DNA of 64,000 bases from Myxococcales bacterium (GTDB taxonomy: Bacteria; Myxococcota_A; Polyangia; Haliangiales; Haliangiaceae). Positions 19,257 to 30,200 of this stretch are shown piece by piece (the stretch's first letter is position 1; each line of letters begins with the position of its first letter). The notes under the pieces were generated by a model, which saw only the letters and a list, made by a program, of their open reading frames with translations, had not been told where the DNA came from and did no database searches. A program made the translations under genes and the position numbers. The DNA is taken from NCBI GenBank assembly GCA_016706545.1, contig JADJJK010000007.1:62001-126000 (forward strand), read 5' to 3'.

Positions 19257-20765
19257 ATGACCAAGCCTCCTCATCCTCTGCACGGCCTGCATCTTCATTT
19301 TGACTGCGCCAGCGGCATCGCAGGCGACATGACGCTCGGCGCGCTGCTCGATCTCGGCGTGCCGATCGAGGTGGTGGGCGACGCGCTCGAGCTGGTGGGC
19401 GCGGGGCGCCGCCGCCTGTCTGCCGACCGCTGCGTGCGCGGCGGCGTGGCGGCGGTCAACGTCACGGTCGCCACGGACGGCGGACTCGATGGCCTGCCAG
19501 CGCACGAGCACGACGCTGGCCATGCGTCTGGCGCGGCCGCCGAGCACGGGCACCATGAGCATCATGGGCACCATGGACACCATGAGCACCATGAGCATCA
19601 TGGGCACCACGAGCATCATGGGCACCATGACGAGCCCGACCACACCCACCTCGAGCACGGTCACTACGACTCAGGTCACGCCCATCCGCCGAGCCACGAC
19701 CATGGCGGCCACGTCCACTACCGTGACCTGCGCCAGCGCATCGACGGGAGCCAGCTCGCGCCGGACATCAAGACGCTGGCGCTCGACATCTTCGATCGGC
19801 TGGCGCGCGCCGAGGCCAAGCTCCACGGCAGCACCCTCGAGACCGTCGCGTTCCACGAAGTCGGGGCCATCGACTCGGTGGTGGACATCGTCGGCACCGC
19901 GGCGGCGTGGGCGTACCTCGCGCCGCGGAGCGCGTCGTGTGCGCAGGTCGCCATGGGGCACGGCACCCTGCGCTGCGCGCACGGGATCCTGCCGGTGCCC
20001 GCGCCGGCGTCGCTGGAGATCTTGCGCGCCGCCGGTGGCGTCATGACCGACGGCAGGTGCGCGCGTGAGCTCTGCACGCCGACCGGGGCCGCGATCCTGG
20101 CCGCCACCGTCACCCACTGGACCCCGATGCCCACCGGGCGCGCCGTGGCGGTGGGCTGGGGAGCCGGCGATCTGGAGCTGACCGACCGTCCCAATGTGCT
20201 GAGGCTGTGCGCCGTGGCCCCGGTCCTCGAGCGCGCGCTGGCTCCCGACCCTGCGTCTGGCCTGTCGCCCGGCCTGTCTCCTGGTCTGTCACCTGATCTG
20301 TCTCCTGATCTGGGACAGGAGCAGGTCTGGCAGATCGAGGCCAACATCGATGACATGAGCCCCGAGCTTTGCTCGGTGGCCCTGGAGGCGGCGTTCGCGG
20401 CCGGCGCGCTCGACGTCTGGTGGACTCCCATCACCATGAAGAAGGGCCGCGCGGCGCTGTGGCTGTGCGCGCTCGCCCCTGCGGCGCAGCGCCAGGCGGT
20501 GATGGCTGCGATCTTGCGCGAGACCACGTCGATTGGCGTGCGTTGCTCGCCGCGCTGGCGGCGGGTGCTGGACCGCGAGATCGTCACCGTGGAGACCGCG
20601 TTTGGCCCGCTGTCGGTCAAGGTCGCGCGCGACGGTGGCGCGGTGATGAACGCCGCTCCGGAGCTGGACGACTGCGTCCGCGCGGCGCAGCGACATGGCG
20701 TGCCGGCCAAGGAGGTGATGGCGGCGGCCATGGCGGCTTGGCGGCGATTGGCCGAGCGCGCGTGA
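19257..20765 (+). CDS. larC: LarC, nickel insertion protein with a long His-rich insert
   Basis: LarC is the CTP-dependent cyclometallase that inserts nickel into the pincer cofactor. The family start FDCASGIAGDMTLGALLDLG and the motif VAFHEVGAIDSVVDIVG are present, as is the C-terminal half (ANIDDMSPELC; WWTPITMKKGR). Between residues 83 and 154 lies a His-rich insert with about 30 histidines in HGHHEHHGHH-type repeats, probably a nickel store. A second repeat at about 20259-20312 encodes GLSPGLSPDLSP. Here LarC is one continuous frame of 502 residues, whereas in Lactobacillus plantarum LarC1 and LarC2 are joined by ribosomal frameshifting. Confidence 0.92.
   Translation: MTKPPHPLHGLHLHFDCASGIAGDMTLGALLDLGVPIEVVGDALELVGAGRRRLSADRCVRGGVAAVNVTVATDGGLDGLPAHEHDAGHASGAAAEHGHHEHHGHHGHHEHHEHHGHHEHHGHHDEPDHTHLEHGHYDSGHAHPPSHDHGGHVHYRDLRQRIDGSQLAPDIKTLALDIFDRLARAEAKLHGSTLETVAFHEVGAIDSVVDIVGTAAAWAYLAPRSASCAQVAMGHGTLRCAHGILPVPAPASLEILRAAGGVMTDGRCARELCTPTGAAILAATVTHWTPMPTGRAVAVGWGAGDLELTDRPNVLRLCAVAPVLERALAPDPASGLSPGLSPGLSPDLSPDLGQEQVWQIEANIDDMSPELCSVALEAAFAAGALDVWWTPITMKKGRAALWLCALAPAAQRQAVMAAILRETTSIGVRCSPRWRRVLDREIVTVETAFGPLSVKVARDGGAVMNAAPELDDCVRAAQRHGVPAKEVMAAAMAAWRRLAERA
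20259..20312 (+). repeat. 12-base tandem repeat inside larC
   Basis: Four to five copies of a 12-base unit (ggcctgtcgccc and variants) encode a Gly/Asp-Leu-Ser-Pro repeat between the two LarC halves, where the frameshift site lies in lactobacilli. The unit length keeps the frame. Confidence 0.7.
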
Positions 20766-20771
20766 TAGGCT
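20766..20771 (+). promoter_or_regulatory. Candidate -10 box upstream of the PAS kinase
   Basis: TAGGCT, overlapping the end of larC, is six bases before an ATG at 20778. No -35 box at normal spacing is seen. Confidence 0.3.
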
Positions 20772-20777
20772 AGCGCC

Positions 20778-20939
20778 ATGCTTGCAGCAGGGGCGAAAGG
20801 CGTAGCCATTCGCGAGATTCGCGCGATCAGGTGGCAGACCCCACCGCGGGCCGGGGAGGGCGGCGAGGTGGGCGTCGATGTCGACGGCGCGGGGAGCGCG
20901 GGGAGCGCGGGGAGCATGGGGGGCGCATGCACACGGTAG
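20778..20939 (+). CDS. Short frame overlapping the PAS kinase start: leader peptide or its true N-terminus
   Basis: A 53-codon frame (start MLAAGAKGVAIREIRAIRWQ) begins six bases after a TAGGCT box. It ends at TAG 20937-20939, 13 bases into the kinase gene. It ends in a GSAGSAGS repeat and passes a run of six G at 20918-20923. If one G is missing from that run, this frame would join the kinase and supply its real N-terminus. Otherwise it could be a leaderless leader peptide. Confidence 0.3.
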   Translation: MLAAGAKGVAIREIRAIRWQTPPRAGEGGEVGVDVDGAGSAGSAGSMGGACTR

Positions 20940-23374
20940 TCATCGTCGGAGACTCCGAGTCGGAGCGAGAAGCCATCGCGGATCTGTTCGCGCAGGCGCG
21001 CATGCCCGCCACCCCCAGCGCCACCCTGGACACCAGCGCGCGACCGCACCTCCTGGTGATCACCGGCAGCACGGTCTACGACCTGGTGCGGCAGGCCCGC
21101 GCCGCGCCGCACCTGACCGATGTGCCCATCCTCGCCGTGCTGCCGATGAACGCCGGGGTGCCGGAGGTCGCGCCCGAGGACGTCGTGGAGGAGCTCGCCC
21201 ACGACGACGTCATCTCCTCGGATCACACGCGGCCTCACCAGGCTCCCCACCTGGCGCCGTACCCCGGGGCCACCCCCGAGGCGGTGATGGCGGCCGGGGA
21301 GGTGTCGTCGCCAGCGGGCGGCTGGCTGTCCCTGGTGGATGACGTGCTCGAGGCCGGGGCCACCGATATCATCCGGCCACCGCTGTCGCCGCGGCTCTTG
21401 CGCGAGCGCGCGGAGACCTTGCTCACCGCTTCCCGTCGGGTGGACCTGGCGCCCATCCCGGCCGAGCTCATCCGGGTCAACGATATCCTCACCAACCACG
21501 GGGATGACGTCGACGCGCTGGTCGCCGTGCTCGAGGTCGTGCAAGAGGCGCTGCGCTTCGATCGCGCGTCCCTCATCGCCTGCATCGAAGGCTCCGATCA
21601 CGGCTTTGTCATCGCCGCCACCGACGCCCCGACCCGCCGGCAGTTCACGCTGGCCATGGCGGAGTACCCCGAGATCTTGCACGCGATGAAGACCAGCGCA
21701 CCGGTCTTGATCGACGACGTCATCACCCATCCGCTCACCGAGCGCCTGGGGCCCATGCTCGCGGAGCGCGGCGTGCGCGGCAGCGCGGTCCTGCCCGTGC
21801 AGTGGCGTGGGCGGCTCCTGGGCGTGATCCTCTTGCGCCGCAGCACCCCGGGCGTCGGCCATGTCGCGGGCCGCGGCCTGGAGCTGGCCCAGCTCGTCAC
21901 CAGCATCACCGCCGCGCACCTGCGCCACGGGCCGGTCCTGGCCAGCCTGCGCGAGCAGACCCACCGCATCTCGCGCGACCGCTACGAGGCCGAGCGCCGC
22001 CTGCGCGGCATCGACTCGCTCAAGGAGCACTTCGAGGCCGGCACCGACGGCGTGGTGGTGCTCGACGAGAGCGGTCGCATCCTGTTCATGAACCGCGCCG
22101 GCGAGCGAATCACCGGGTTCGCTCGCGACGGGCTCATCGGCACCATGCTGGTGGAGCAAGCCCCGCTGGAGCAGCGCGCGCAGATCGAAGAGGGCATCAC
22201 CCAGGTGCTGGCCGGCGCCAACGTGGCCCCTTTTGACCTGTCCCTGAGCACCACGGTGGGCGCGCCGGTGCAGGTCTCGGTCTCCACCTCCACCGTGCTC
22301 GCCGGCACCGGCGCCGTCATCTTCTCCTTCCGCGACGTCACCGCCGAGCGCAAGCTGGAGCATGAGCTGCGCTCGACCAAGGAGTTCCTGGAGCGGCTCA
22401 TCGACTCCACGGTCGACGCCATCATCGCCGCGGATCTGCACGGCACCATCATCCTGTTCAACCAGGGGGCGGAGCGGCTCTTTGGCCTCCGCGCCGAGGA
22501 CATGATCGGCAAGCGTCCGGTGTGGGACCTCTACGACAAGAACGCCGCGCGTCAGATCATGCGCATGCTGCGCTCCAACGCCTACGGCGGCGGCGGCAGG
22601 CTGGACGCCACCCGGCGCGAGGTGCGGATCCACACCGGCGACATGGTGCCGGTGAGCATGACCGCCGCCATCATCTACGAGGGCGGCGAAGAGGTCGCCA
22701 CCGTGGGCATCCTGACCGACCTGCGGGAGCGCATCCGCATGGAGCAACGGCTGGCCCAGGCGCAGCGTCAGCTCCAGCTCACCGAGAAGCAGGCGCTGGT
22801 GGCAGAGCTGGCCGGCGCCGCGGCGCACGAGCTGAACCAGCCGCTGACCTCCATCCTGGGGTTCTGTGAGCTGCTGCGGCGGCAGAGCAAGCCGGACGCG
22901 CCCCACATGCGCGCGGTCACCACCATCTCGGAGCAGAGCGAGCGGATGGCCGCCATCGTCAAGAAGATCGGCCGCCTCACCAAGTACGAGACCACGGACT
23001 ACGTTGGCTCCGATCGCATCCTGGATCTGGATCGCGCGGCCGATCCAGAGTCCGGGTTGGTGATCGATCCGGTGGAGGAGGGACAGACCGGCGAGTTCAC
23101 CGCGGTCTTGCCAGGTGGCCTGGCGGCCGCGCTGGGGCGGGAGGACTTCGATCTCAAGTGGCCCGCGGGCGCCGGCGACGAGGGCCGCGGGCGCGAAGGC
23201 CACCGCCCGCCGCTGCCGGGCCTCCCGTCACCCGCTGAGCCGCCGAGGGCACCCCACGCGAGCGCGGGTCCTTCGCTCCCTGACGAAGCGGTCGCCTCGC
23301 CCAGCGAGCCCGCCTCCGCGGCCCCTGACAGCGAGCTGGTCGTCGAGGAGACCAAGCCTCGCCTCACCCGGTGA
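20927..23374 (+). CDS. GAF/PAS histidine-kinase-like protein lacking the ATPase domain
   Basis: Counted from ATG 20927 (815 residues). A receiver-like fold comes first (VVIVGDSESEREAIADLF ... GATDIIRPPLSPRLLRER), but the phospho-Asp position reads VITGS and a Gly/His/Pro-rich insert splits it, so it is degenerate. A GAF domain spans about 190-340. Two PAS domains follow at about 365-480 and 490-610 (VVVLDESGRILFMNRAGERI; IIAADLHGTIILFNQGAERLFG). The HisKA-like helix pair carries His634 in GAAAHELNQPLTSILG. The protein then ends in about 130 acidic/Pro-rich residues with no N, G1 or G2 box. It cannot bind ATP as a normal kinase, so it may be a phosphotransfer or dimerisation partner for another kinase. 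Confidence 0.8.
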   Translation: MHTVVIVGDSESEREAIADLFAQARMPATPSATLDTSARPHLLVITGSTVYDLVRQARAAPHLTDVPILAVLPMNAGVPEVAPEDVVEELAHDDVISSDHTRPHQAPHLAPYPGATPEAVMAAGEVSSPAGGWLSLVDDVLEAGATDIIRPPLSPRLLRERAETLLTASRRVDLAPIPAELIRVNDILTNHGDDVDALVAVLEVVQEALRFDRASLIACIEGSDHGFVIAATDAPTRRQFTLAMAEYPEILHAMKTSAPVLIDDVITHPLTERLGPMLAERGVRGSAVLPVQWRGRLLGVILLRRSTPGVGHVAGRGLELAQLVTSITAAHLRHGPVLASLREQTHRISRDRYEAERRLRGIDSLKEHFEAGTDGVVVLDESGRILFMNRAGERITGFARDGLIGTMLVEQAPLEQRAQIEEGITQVLAGANVAPFDLSLSTTVGAPVQVSVSTSTVLAGTGAVIFSFRDVTAERKLEHELRSTKEFLERLIDSTVDAIIAADLHGTIILFNQGAERLFGLRAEDMIGKRPVWDLYDKNAARQIMRMLRSNAYGGGGRLDATRREVRIHTGDMVPVSMTAAIIYEGGEEVATVGILTDLRERIRMEQRLAQAQRQLQLTEKQALVAELAGAAAHELNQPLTSILGFCELLRRQSKPDAPHMRAVTTISEQSERMAAIVKKIGRLTKYETTDYVGSDRILDLDRAADPESGLVIDPVEEGQTGEFTAVLPGGLAAALGREDFDLKWPAGAGDEGRGREGHRPPLPGLPSPAEPPRAPHASAGPSLPDEAVASPSEPASAAPDSELVVEETKPRLTR

Positions 23375-23378
23375 TCGC

Positions 23379-23398
23379 GCGGGAGAGATCTCTCCCGC
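23379..23398 (+). terminator. Perfect 20-base palindrome after the PAS kinase
   Basis: gcgggagagatctctcccgc is a perfect palindrome five bases after the stop codon. A second palindrome, GGAGATCTCC, follows at 23406-23415. As RNA the first forms an eight-pair stem with a GATC loop. No T-tract follows, so it is a hairpin terminator or a protein-binding site. Confidence 0.45.
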
Positions 23399-23494
23399 AG
23401 AGCGGGGAGATCTCCTGGGTCCGAGAACCGGACACGCGCACCGGGCAGAGCAGATCCCGGGACGTGTTTTCTCCGCATTTGACGAAGTCCTGCG

Positions 23495-23523
23495 TTGCTG
23501 TGGCGAGATCGCCCATCTAGGGT
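23495..23523 (+). promoter_or_regulatory. Candidate leaderless promoter of the 94-residue protein
   Basis: TTGCTG at 23495-23500, a 17-base spacer, TAGGGT at 23518-23523, then nine bases to the ATG at 23533. Confidence 0.45.
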
Positions 23524-23532
23524 GAACGCCAC

Positions 23533-23817
23533 ATGAAGCCTGAAGCGATGCTCGAGCTGCTGGAGGCCGTGGCAGCACAGCTCTCCATCAAGGTGAGCTA
23601 CGAGCCCCTGCAAGCGAGCGTTGGCCATGGCGGCCTGTGTCGGGTGAAGGGGCAGTACCGCGTGATCATCGACAAGCGCGCGGTGTCCGACGAGCGCGTC
23701 ACCACGCTGGCCAATGCGTTGGCTGGCTTTGACCTCGAGCCGCTGCAGATGCCCAAGTCGGTGCGCGCGCTCCTGCGCCTGCATCGTCAGAACCAGACTC
23801 GTCCGCGCGCCGCCTAG
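23533..23817 (+). CDS. Small soluble protein of unknown function
   Basis: 94 residues, with no membrane segment or signal. The start MKPEAMLELLEAVAAQLSIK is an amphipathic helix, followed by VSYEPLQASVGHGGLCRVKG and QYRVIIDKRAVSDERVTTLA, and a basic tail. The even mix of residues and strong codon bias support a real globular protein. I have the impression that similar proteins occur in other myxobacteria, but I cannot check. It has its own promoter-like element. Confidence 0.75.
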   Translation: MKPEAMLELLEAVAAQLSIKVSYEPLQASVGHGGLCRVKGQYRVIIDKRAVSDERVTTLANALAGFDLEPLQMPKSVRALLRLHRQNQTRPRAA

Positions 23818-23899
23818 CTTGGCTCGAACGCGCGAGCGTCGTGTCACTGCTGGCGTCGAGCCTCACGTGATCGCCGCAGCGAGCGCAGAGAATTTCCGG

Positions 23900-24670
23900 T
23901 CAGTACACGAGATCGCCAAGGAAGATCATCCCGCTCCGCGAGCCCTGGGGCCCGACGAAGCGCAGCGGCAGCCGGCCTTGGGCCTCGATGGGCACCGAGG
24001 TGAAGGGTCGCGCCATCGGCTTTTGCCGGGCGTCGTAGAACGCGGCGAACACCATGGCTTTGCCTGGCCGATCGGCGTCGTTGACCAGCGTGGCCACCGT
24101 AACGGTCTTGCCGAAGTCGTCGAAGCTACGCTCGTCGATGACGCGCATCACCGGGCGCGCCGCCAGCACCTTGGCGCCGCTCACCAGGAGCTGCGCGCCG
24201 CGGGCGCCAGGCCGCGGCTTGCGCTCTTTGTCCACCAGCGCGAACATCCGCCGGCCCCCGGCGGGGACCCACAGCGACTCCGCTCGGAGCTTGCTCAGGC
24301 TCGCGCCGCGCTCATCGCGAAACGTCCCCGCGAGCGTCACCATGGCGGCTTCGGAGGAGCGGTTCTCGGCGTCCACCAGCACGAAGCTCGCCTGCGAGTC
24401 GAACGGCGCTTGCCCCACGGTGTCTGTGCGCATCGTCACCTCGGAGGACACCCAGATGGCCGCCGGATCGAGCTGCGCGGGCGGGCTGGGGAGCTGGCAG
24501 GCGCCAAGCCCCAGGCCAGCGAGGCACAGCCAGCGGGCGGCGTAGGGCACGGCGAGCTGCGCTGCGCGGCGCTGCGCTCGACGACGCGGGGCCAGCGTGG
24601 CGACCGCGCGGCGCGGCTGCGACGCCGAGGCGGTGGACGCGAGATGCGGCACAGGGTGGCGGTTGGCCAT
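23900..24670 (-). CDS. Predicted lipoprotein of unknown function
   Basis: The N-terminus is Arg-rich, then a hydrophobic stretch ends in the lipobox LGAC (WLCLAGLGLGACQ), so it is probably lipid-anchored. The mature part (about 195 residues) is beta-rich (QASFVLVDAENRSSEAAMVT; AARPVMRVIDERSFDDFG; KAMVFAAFYDARQKP). It resembles YcfL/DUF1425-type envelope lipoproteins in general style only. The ATG at 24670 gives a long n-region, and a GTG at 24550 would give a more usual signal peptide. CATGAT five bases before the ATG favours the long form. It is divergent from the ABC transporter genes. Confidence 0.65.
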   Translation of the reverse strand: MANRHPVPHLASTASASQPRRAVATLAPRRRAQRRAAQLAVPYAARWLCLAGLGLGACQLPSPPAQLDPAAIWVSSEVTMRTDTVGQAPFDSQASFVLVDAENRSSEAAMVTLAGTFRDERGASLSKLRAESLWVPAGGRRMFALVDKERKPRPGARGAQLLVSGAKVLAARPVMRVIDERSFDDFGKTVTVATLVNDADRPGKAMVFAAFYDARQKPMARPFTSVPIEAQGRLPLRFVGPQGSRSGMIFLGDLVY

Positions 24671-24730
24671 GGCCCATCATGCCCTTTTCGTTTTGCACCG
24701 CCCAGCTAGCCGGTGCCAGTGGGGGGATGC

Positions 24731-24736
24731 TACGGT
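24731..24736 (+). promoter_or_regulatory. Candidate -10 box of the ABC transporter operon
   Basis: TACGGT six bases before the GTG at 24743, with no ribosome binding site between them. It fits the leaderless pattern seen elsewhere in the window. Confidence 0.35.
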
Positions 24737-24742
24737 GCGCCC

Positions 24743-25455
24743 GTGTCTGGGTCGCCGGTCATCTGCGTTCGCGACGTCGAGAAGAGCTATGGCAGCGGCG
24801 CCGCGCGTACGCAGGTGCTGCGCAAGGTCTCCGTGGAGATACAGCCCGGGGAGATGGTGGCGCTGGTGGGCCAGTCTGGCTCCGGCAAGTCCACCTTGCT
24901 CAACATCATCGGCGGGCTGGACCAGCCAGATCAGGGCGAGGTCAGTGTCCTTGGGCTCAACCTGCAGACCGCCAGCGAGCCCGAGCGGGCGCGGTTGCGC
25001 AACGAGTCCATCGGCTTCGTCTTTCAGGCCTTCAACCTGCTCGATCACCTGACCTGCCTTGGCAACGTGGTCTTGCCAGCGGCCTTCTCGCAGAAAGATG
25101 CCTCCCACGCCCAGGAGCGCGGCATGGAGTCGCTGCGCCGGGTCAAGATGGCCGAGCTGGCGCTGCGCCGCCCCTCGGAGCTGTCCGGAGGGCAAAAACA
25201 GCGGGTGGCCATCGCGCGCGCGCTGTTTGCCTCGCCCTCGCTGCTCTTGTGCGACGAGCCCACCGGCAACCTGGACTCGCAGACCGGCAAAGAGGTCATC
25301 GACTTCTTCCGCGAGCTCAACTCCAAGGACAACGTGACCCTGCTCATCGTCACCCATGAGCGCCGGGTCTCGAGCATCGCGCAGCGCGTGATCGCCATGC
25401 GCGATGGCAAGATCGTGGAGACCACGGATGAAGCTCTCGCGGAGGCAGGTCCGTC

Positions 25456-25459
<4 letters not shown>
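24743..25459 (+). CDS. ABC transporter ATP-binding protein, MacB/LolD type
   Basis: ATPase of a MacB/LolCDE-type transporter. It has Walker A GQSGSGKST, the Q loop (GFVFQAFNLLDHLT), the signature LSGGQKQRVAIARAL, Walker B LLLCDEPTGNLDS and the switch His in LIVTHERR. Length is 238 residues, normal. The MacB-type D loop GNLDS is present. The stop overlaps the ATG of the permease (ATGA), so the two form a unit. These transporters act on envelope lipoproteins, peptides or toxins rather than classical uptake; the substrate is not shown. Confidence 0.93.
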
Positions 25460-27024
<1,565 letters not shown>

Positions 27025-27242
27025 GCCAAAAGCGCGAGCGGTAGATCTCCTGCTGGGCCAGGCCCCTGGAACGCCGGCTTGTTTCCGCGCTGGCGCGGCG
27101 CTAGAACGTCGCGCATCATGACCCAAGGGCGCCTGGCTATCTCCCTCCGCAAGATGTGAGTTGCAACGCACAAACGCGGTAGCTCGCCGAGGTCGTTTGA
27201 GGTACCTTGCGGAGACGCTGCGGCGGGACCGCCCACGGACTT

Positions 27243-30200
27243 ATGAAACAGCCGGTTCCCTTTGGAAGTTACAAGCTGCTCGAGCGCATCAGCGTCGGCG
27301 GCATGGCCGAGGTCTTCCGCGCGATCACTGCGCGCGCCGACGGCGACTACCGCCATCTGGTCGCCATCAAGCGCATCCTGCCAAACATCGCGGAGGATGA
27401 AGAGTTCATCCGCATGTTCCTGGATGAGGCAAAGCTCGCGGCGCAGCTCCACCACGCGAACATCGCGCAGATCGAGCAGATCGGCCAGAACGACGGCGTC
27501 CACTACATCGTCCTGGAGCACATCCACGGGCGAGACCTCAAGTCGGTCTTCGAGCGGCTGCGGTACCACAACCAGCCGATGCCGGTGGCCCAGGCCTGCA
27601 TCATCGCGATGAAGGTGTGCGAGGGCCTGGACTACGCGCACAACAAGCACGATCAGACCGGCTCGGAGCTGGGGCTGGTGCATCGCGACGTCAGCCCGCA
27701 GAACGTGCTGGTGTCGTTCGAGGGCGAGGTCAAGCTCATCGACTTTGGCATCGCCAAGGCCACGAGCAAGGGGGGCGGCACGACCCAGGCCGGCGTGCTC
27801 AAGGGCAAGCTTGGCTATATCTCGCCCGAGCAGGTGAGGGGGCTGCCGATCGACCGCCGCACCGACATCTTCGCGTGCGGCATCGTCCTCTACGAGATGC
27901 TGACGGGCGAGCGGCTGTTCGCGGGTAACAGCGACTTCTCCACGCTGGAGAAGGTTCGCAACGTGGAGATCTCTCCGCCCACCGTTCACAACCCAAAGCT
28001 GCCACGAGAGCTCGAGCAGATCGTCCTCAAGGCGCTCGCGCTCGATCCCGCCAGCCGCTATCAGCACGCCATCGACCTGCACGATGCGCTGCAAGATCTG
28101 GTCTACACCACCGGCGCGTTTTGTTCGCGCAAGGACCTGGCCGCGTGGATGAAGGCGCTGTTTGCCAGGGACTACGAAGAAGAGTCCACGCGCTTTGCCT
28201 CGTACTACCAGACCGACGACGATCGAGCCGGTGAGCCGACGACCGACGTGACGGTCCATGACGACAAGGGTGGCCGCGCGCCAGCCAACGGGGCGCACCG
28301 CAAGGGACCCGCCTCGACCATCGTCGCGCCCGCGGGACCGCCTGCGATGGCGGTGGTGTCCCCGGTGACGAGCTTGCGCGCGGTGCCTGCCAAGGCAGGC
28401 GAGTCGCCGCGCCGGACCTTGGCGATGGGCAGCCTCGTGGGCACCAAGCCGCCGCCGCCGCCCCCTGGGCGGTCGCAACAGCTCGCGGTGCCTGCGGTGC
28501 CGTCGTCGATGCCGTCCGTCTCGGCTGTCTCGGCTGTCTCGTCCGTCTCGGCTGTCTCGTCCGGGCAGGTGGCGGCGGACGAAGAGCCAACCGCGCTCAC
28601 GCTGGGCGGCGGCGTGGCGAGCGCGCCGGCCAAGTTGCTCCTGGTGCCACCGCCCCGGGACACGTCGGCGAGCGATTCGGCCGACGGCTCGGCCGACGGC
28701 TCGTTCGATGACTCGATCGACGAACCGATCGACGATCGCAGCCACGATCGAAACCACGATCGCATCGGTGACCAACACCGTGATCCAAGCGACGACCGGA
28801 CCCATCACTCGTTTGGCAGTTCGCTTGGCAATTCGATCGGCAATTCGATCGGCAATTCGATCGATGACTCGATCGGTCCGGCGATCGGCCCGCCAGTGGC
28901 GCCGTCTTTCGGCGCTTCCGTCGGCGCCTCCGTCGGCGCCTCCGTCGGCGGCTTGCAGGGTGCGTCAACAGGGACCTCGATGAGCGCAGCTAGAGATGAC
29001 GACAGCAGCAGGGGACCGCGCAGCGCGCCACGTGACAGCGCGCCGGTTCGGGACGGCCGAGAGGCCCCAAAGAGACGAGAGGCTCGCGTGACCCGTGAGG
29101 CCGGCGCGTCGTCAGGGGCGCCTCGCGTGGAGCGTTCGGGGGACCGCCGCGAAGAACGTGCATCGGGACGTGCGCCGGAGCGGCCCGCGAGCCGCGATCG
29201 GCTGGCTGACTCTTCTCCTGGCGCCCCGGACGACGAGATGTCGTCGTGGGAGGACGAAGAGGAGATCGAGACCCAGATCTACGACAACGACTTCGAGTCG
29301 GCGCCGGTTCCTCGCGCCGACCTGCGACCTGCGTCGCAGAGCGCGCGGGTGCGGCCGGTGGCGCAGAGCCCCGCGGCACCTCGCGCGGCCTCGGGGCCGG
29401 TGGCGCAACCAGCCTCGACGCGGGCGGCCAGCCGGCCGGCGGCCGAGGCGCCACGGAGCGCCGCCAGCCGGCCCATGGCCACCGCTGATCTCTCCGCCAT
29501 GCGCCCGGGCACCACGCGCAGCACCCAGTCGGTGGCGGCGCAGGCTCCTCGAGTCGCGGCGGAGGTCGCCAGCGGGCCAGCGGGCAGGGCTGCGCTCGAC
29601 AGCTACGACGAGCTGCCAGCGCCGATCAGCCGCTCGGCGGCGTCGGACGATCGCCGCTCGGAGCGTGAGCTCTTGACCTCGCGTTCGTTTGGCAAGTCCG
29701 TGGTTGGCAAGCGCGGCAACCGCTCCATGCTCGCGCTTGGGCTTGGCGGCGCCGCGCTGGTCATCGGCGGTGTCGCGCTGGCCCTGAGCCTCGGCGGCGG
29801 GCGCGCGAGCGGCACCTCTCCTGTGGTCGCAGCGGCGGATGACGCCACCGGCTTCGATCTGTACGTCGATCCGGCCGGCATCACGCGCTGGCGTCTGGAT
29901 GGTGAGCTCCGCACCGATCGGCTGCCCTCGCGCATCCGCGGCATCGCGCCGGGCGTACACGCAGTGGTGATCGAGGCGCCTCCTGGCTTCATGAGCCAGA
30001 GCCAGAACGTGACGGTGGCCGCTGGCCAGGCGCAGCGGGTCAAGATTGAGCTGCCGGTGATGGAGATAACCGGGGTGTTCCAGAGCGACCCGCCGGGCGC
30101 CAGCATCACCCTGATCACCGAGGACGAGCGCAAGCCGCTCGGCCCAAGCCCGGCCACTCACAAGCTCGATCCGCGCAAGCAACACTCCGTGCTGTTCGAG

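Noticed and set aside
19718..23203. 1161-codon antisense open frame over larC and the PAS kinase
   Set aside because: No domain is visible, and the strand opposite has two well-supported proteins. High GC makes stop codons rare.
28735..28770. Repeat pattern cacgatcg as an origin or DnaA-box cluster
   Set aside because: It is an in-frame coding repeat in the kinase linker and does not match DnaA boxes.
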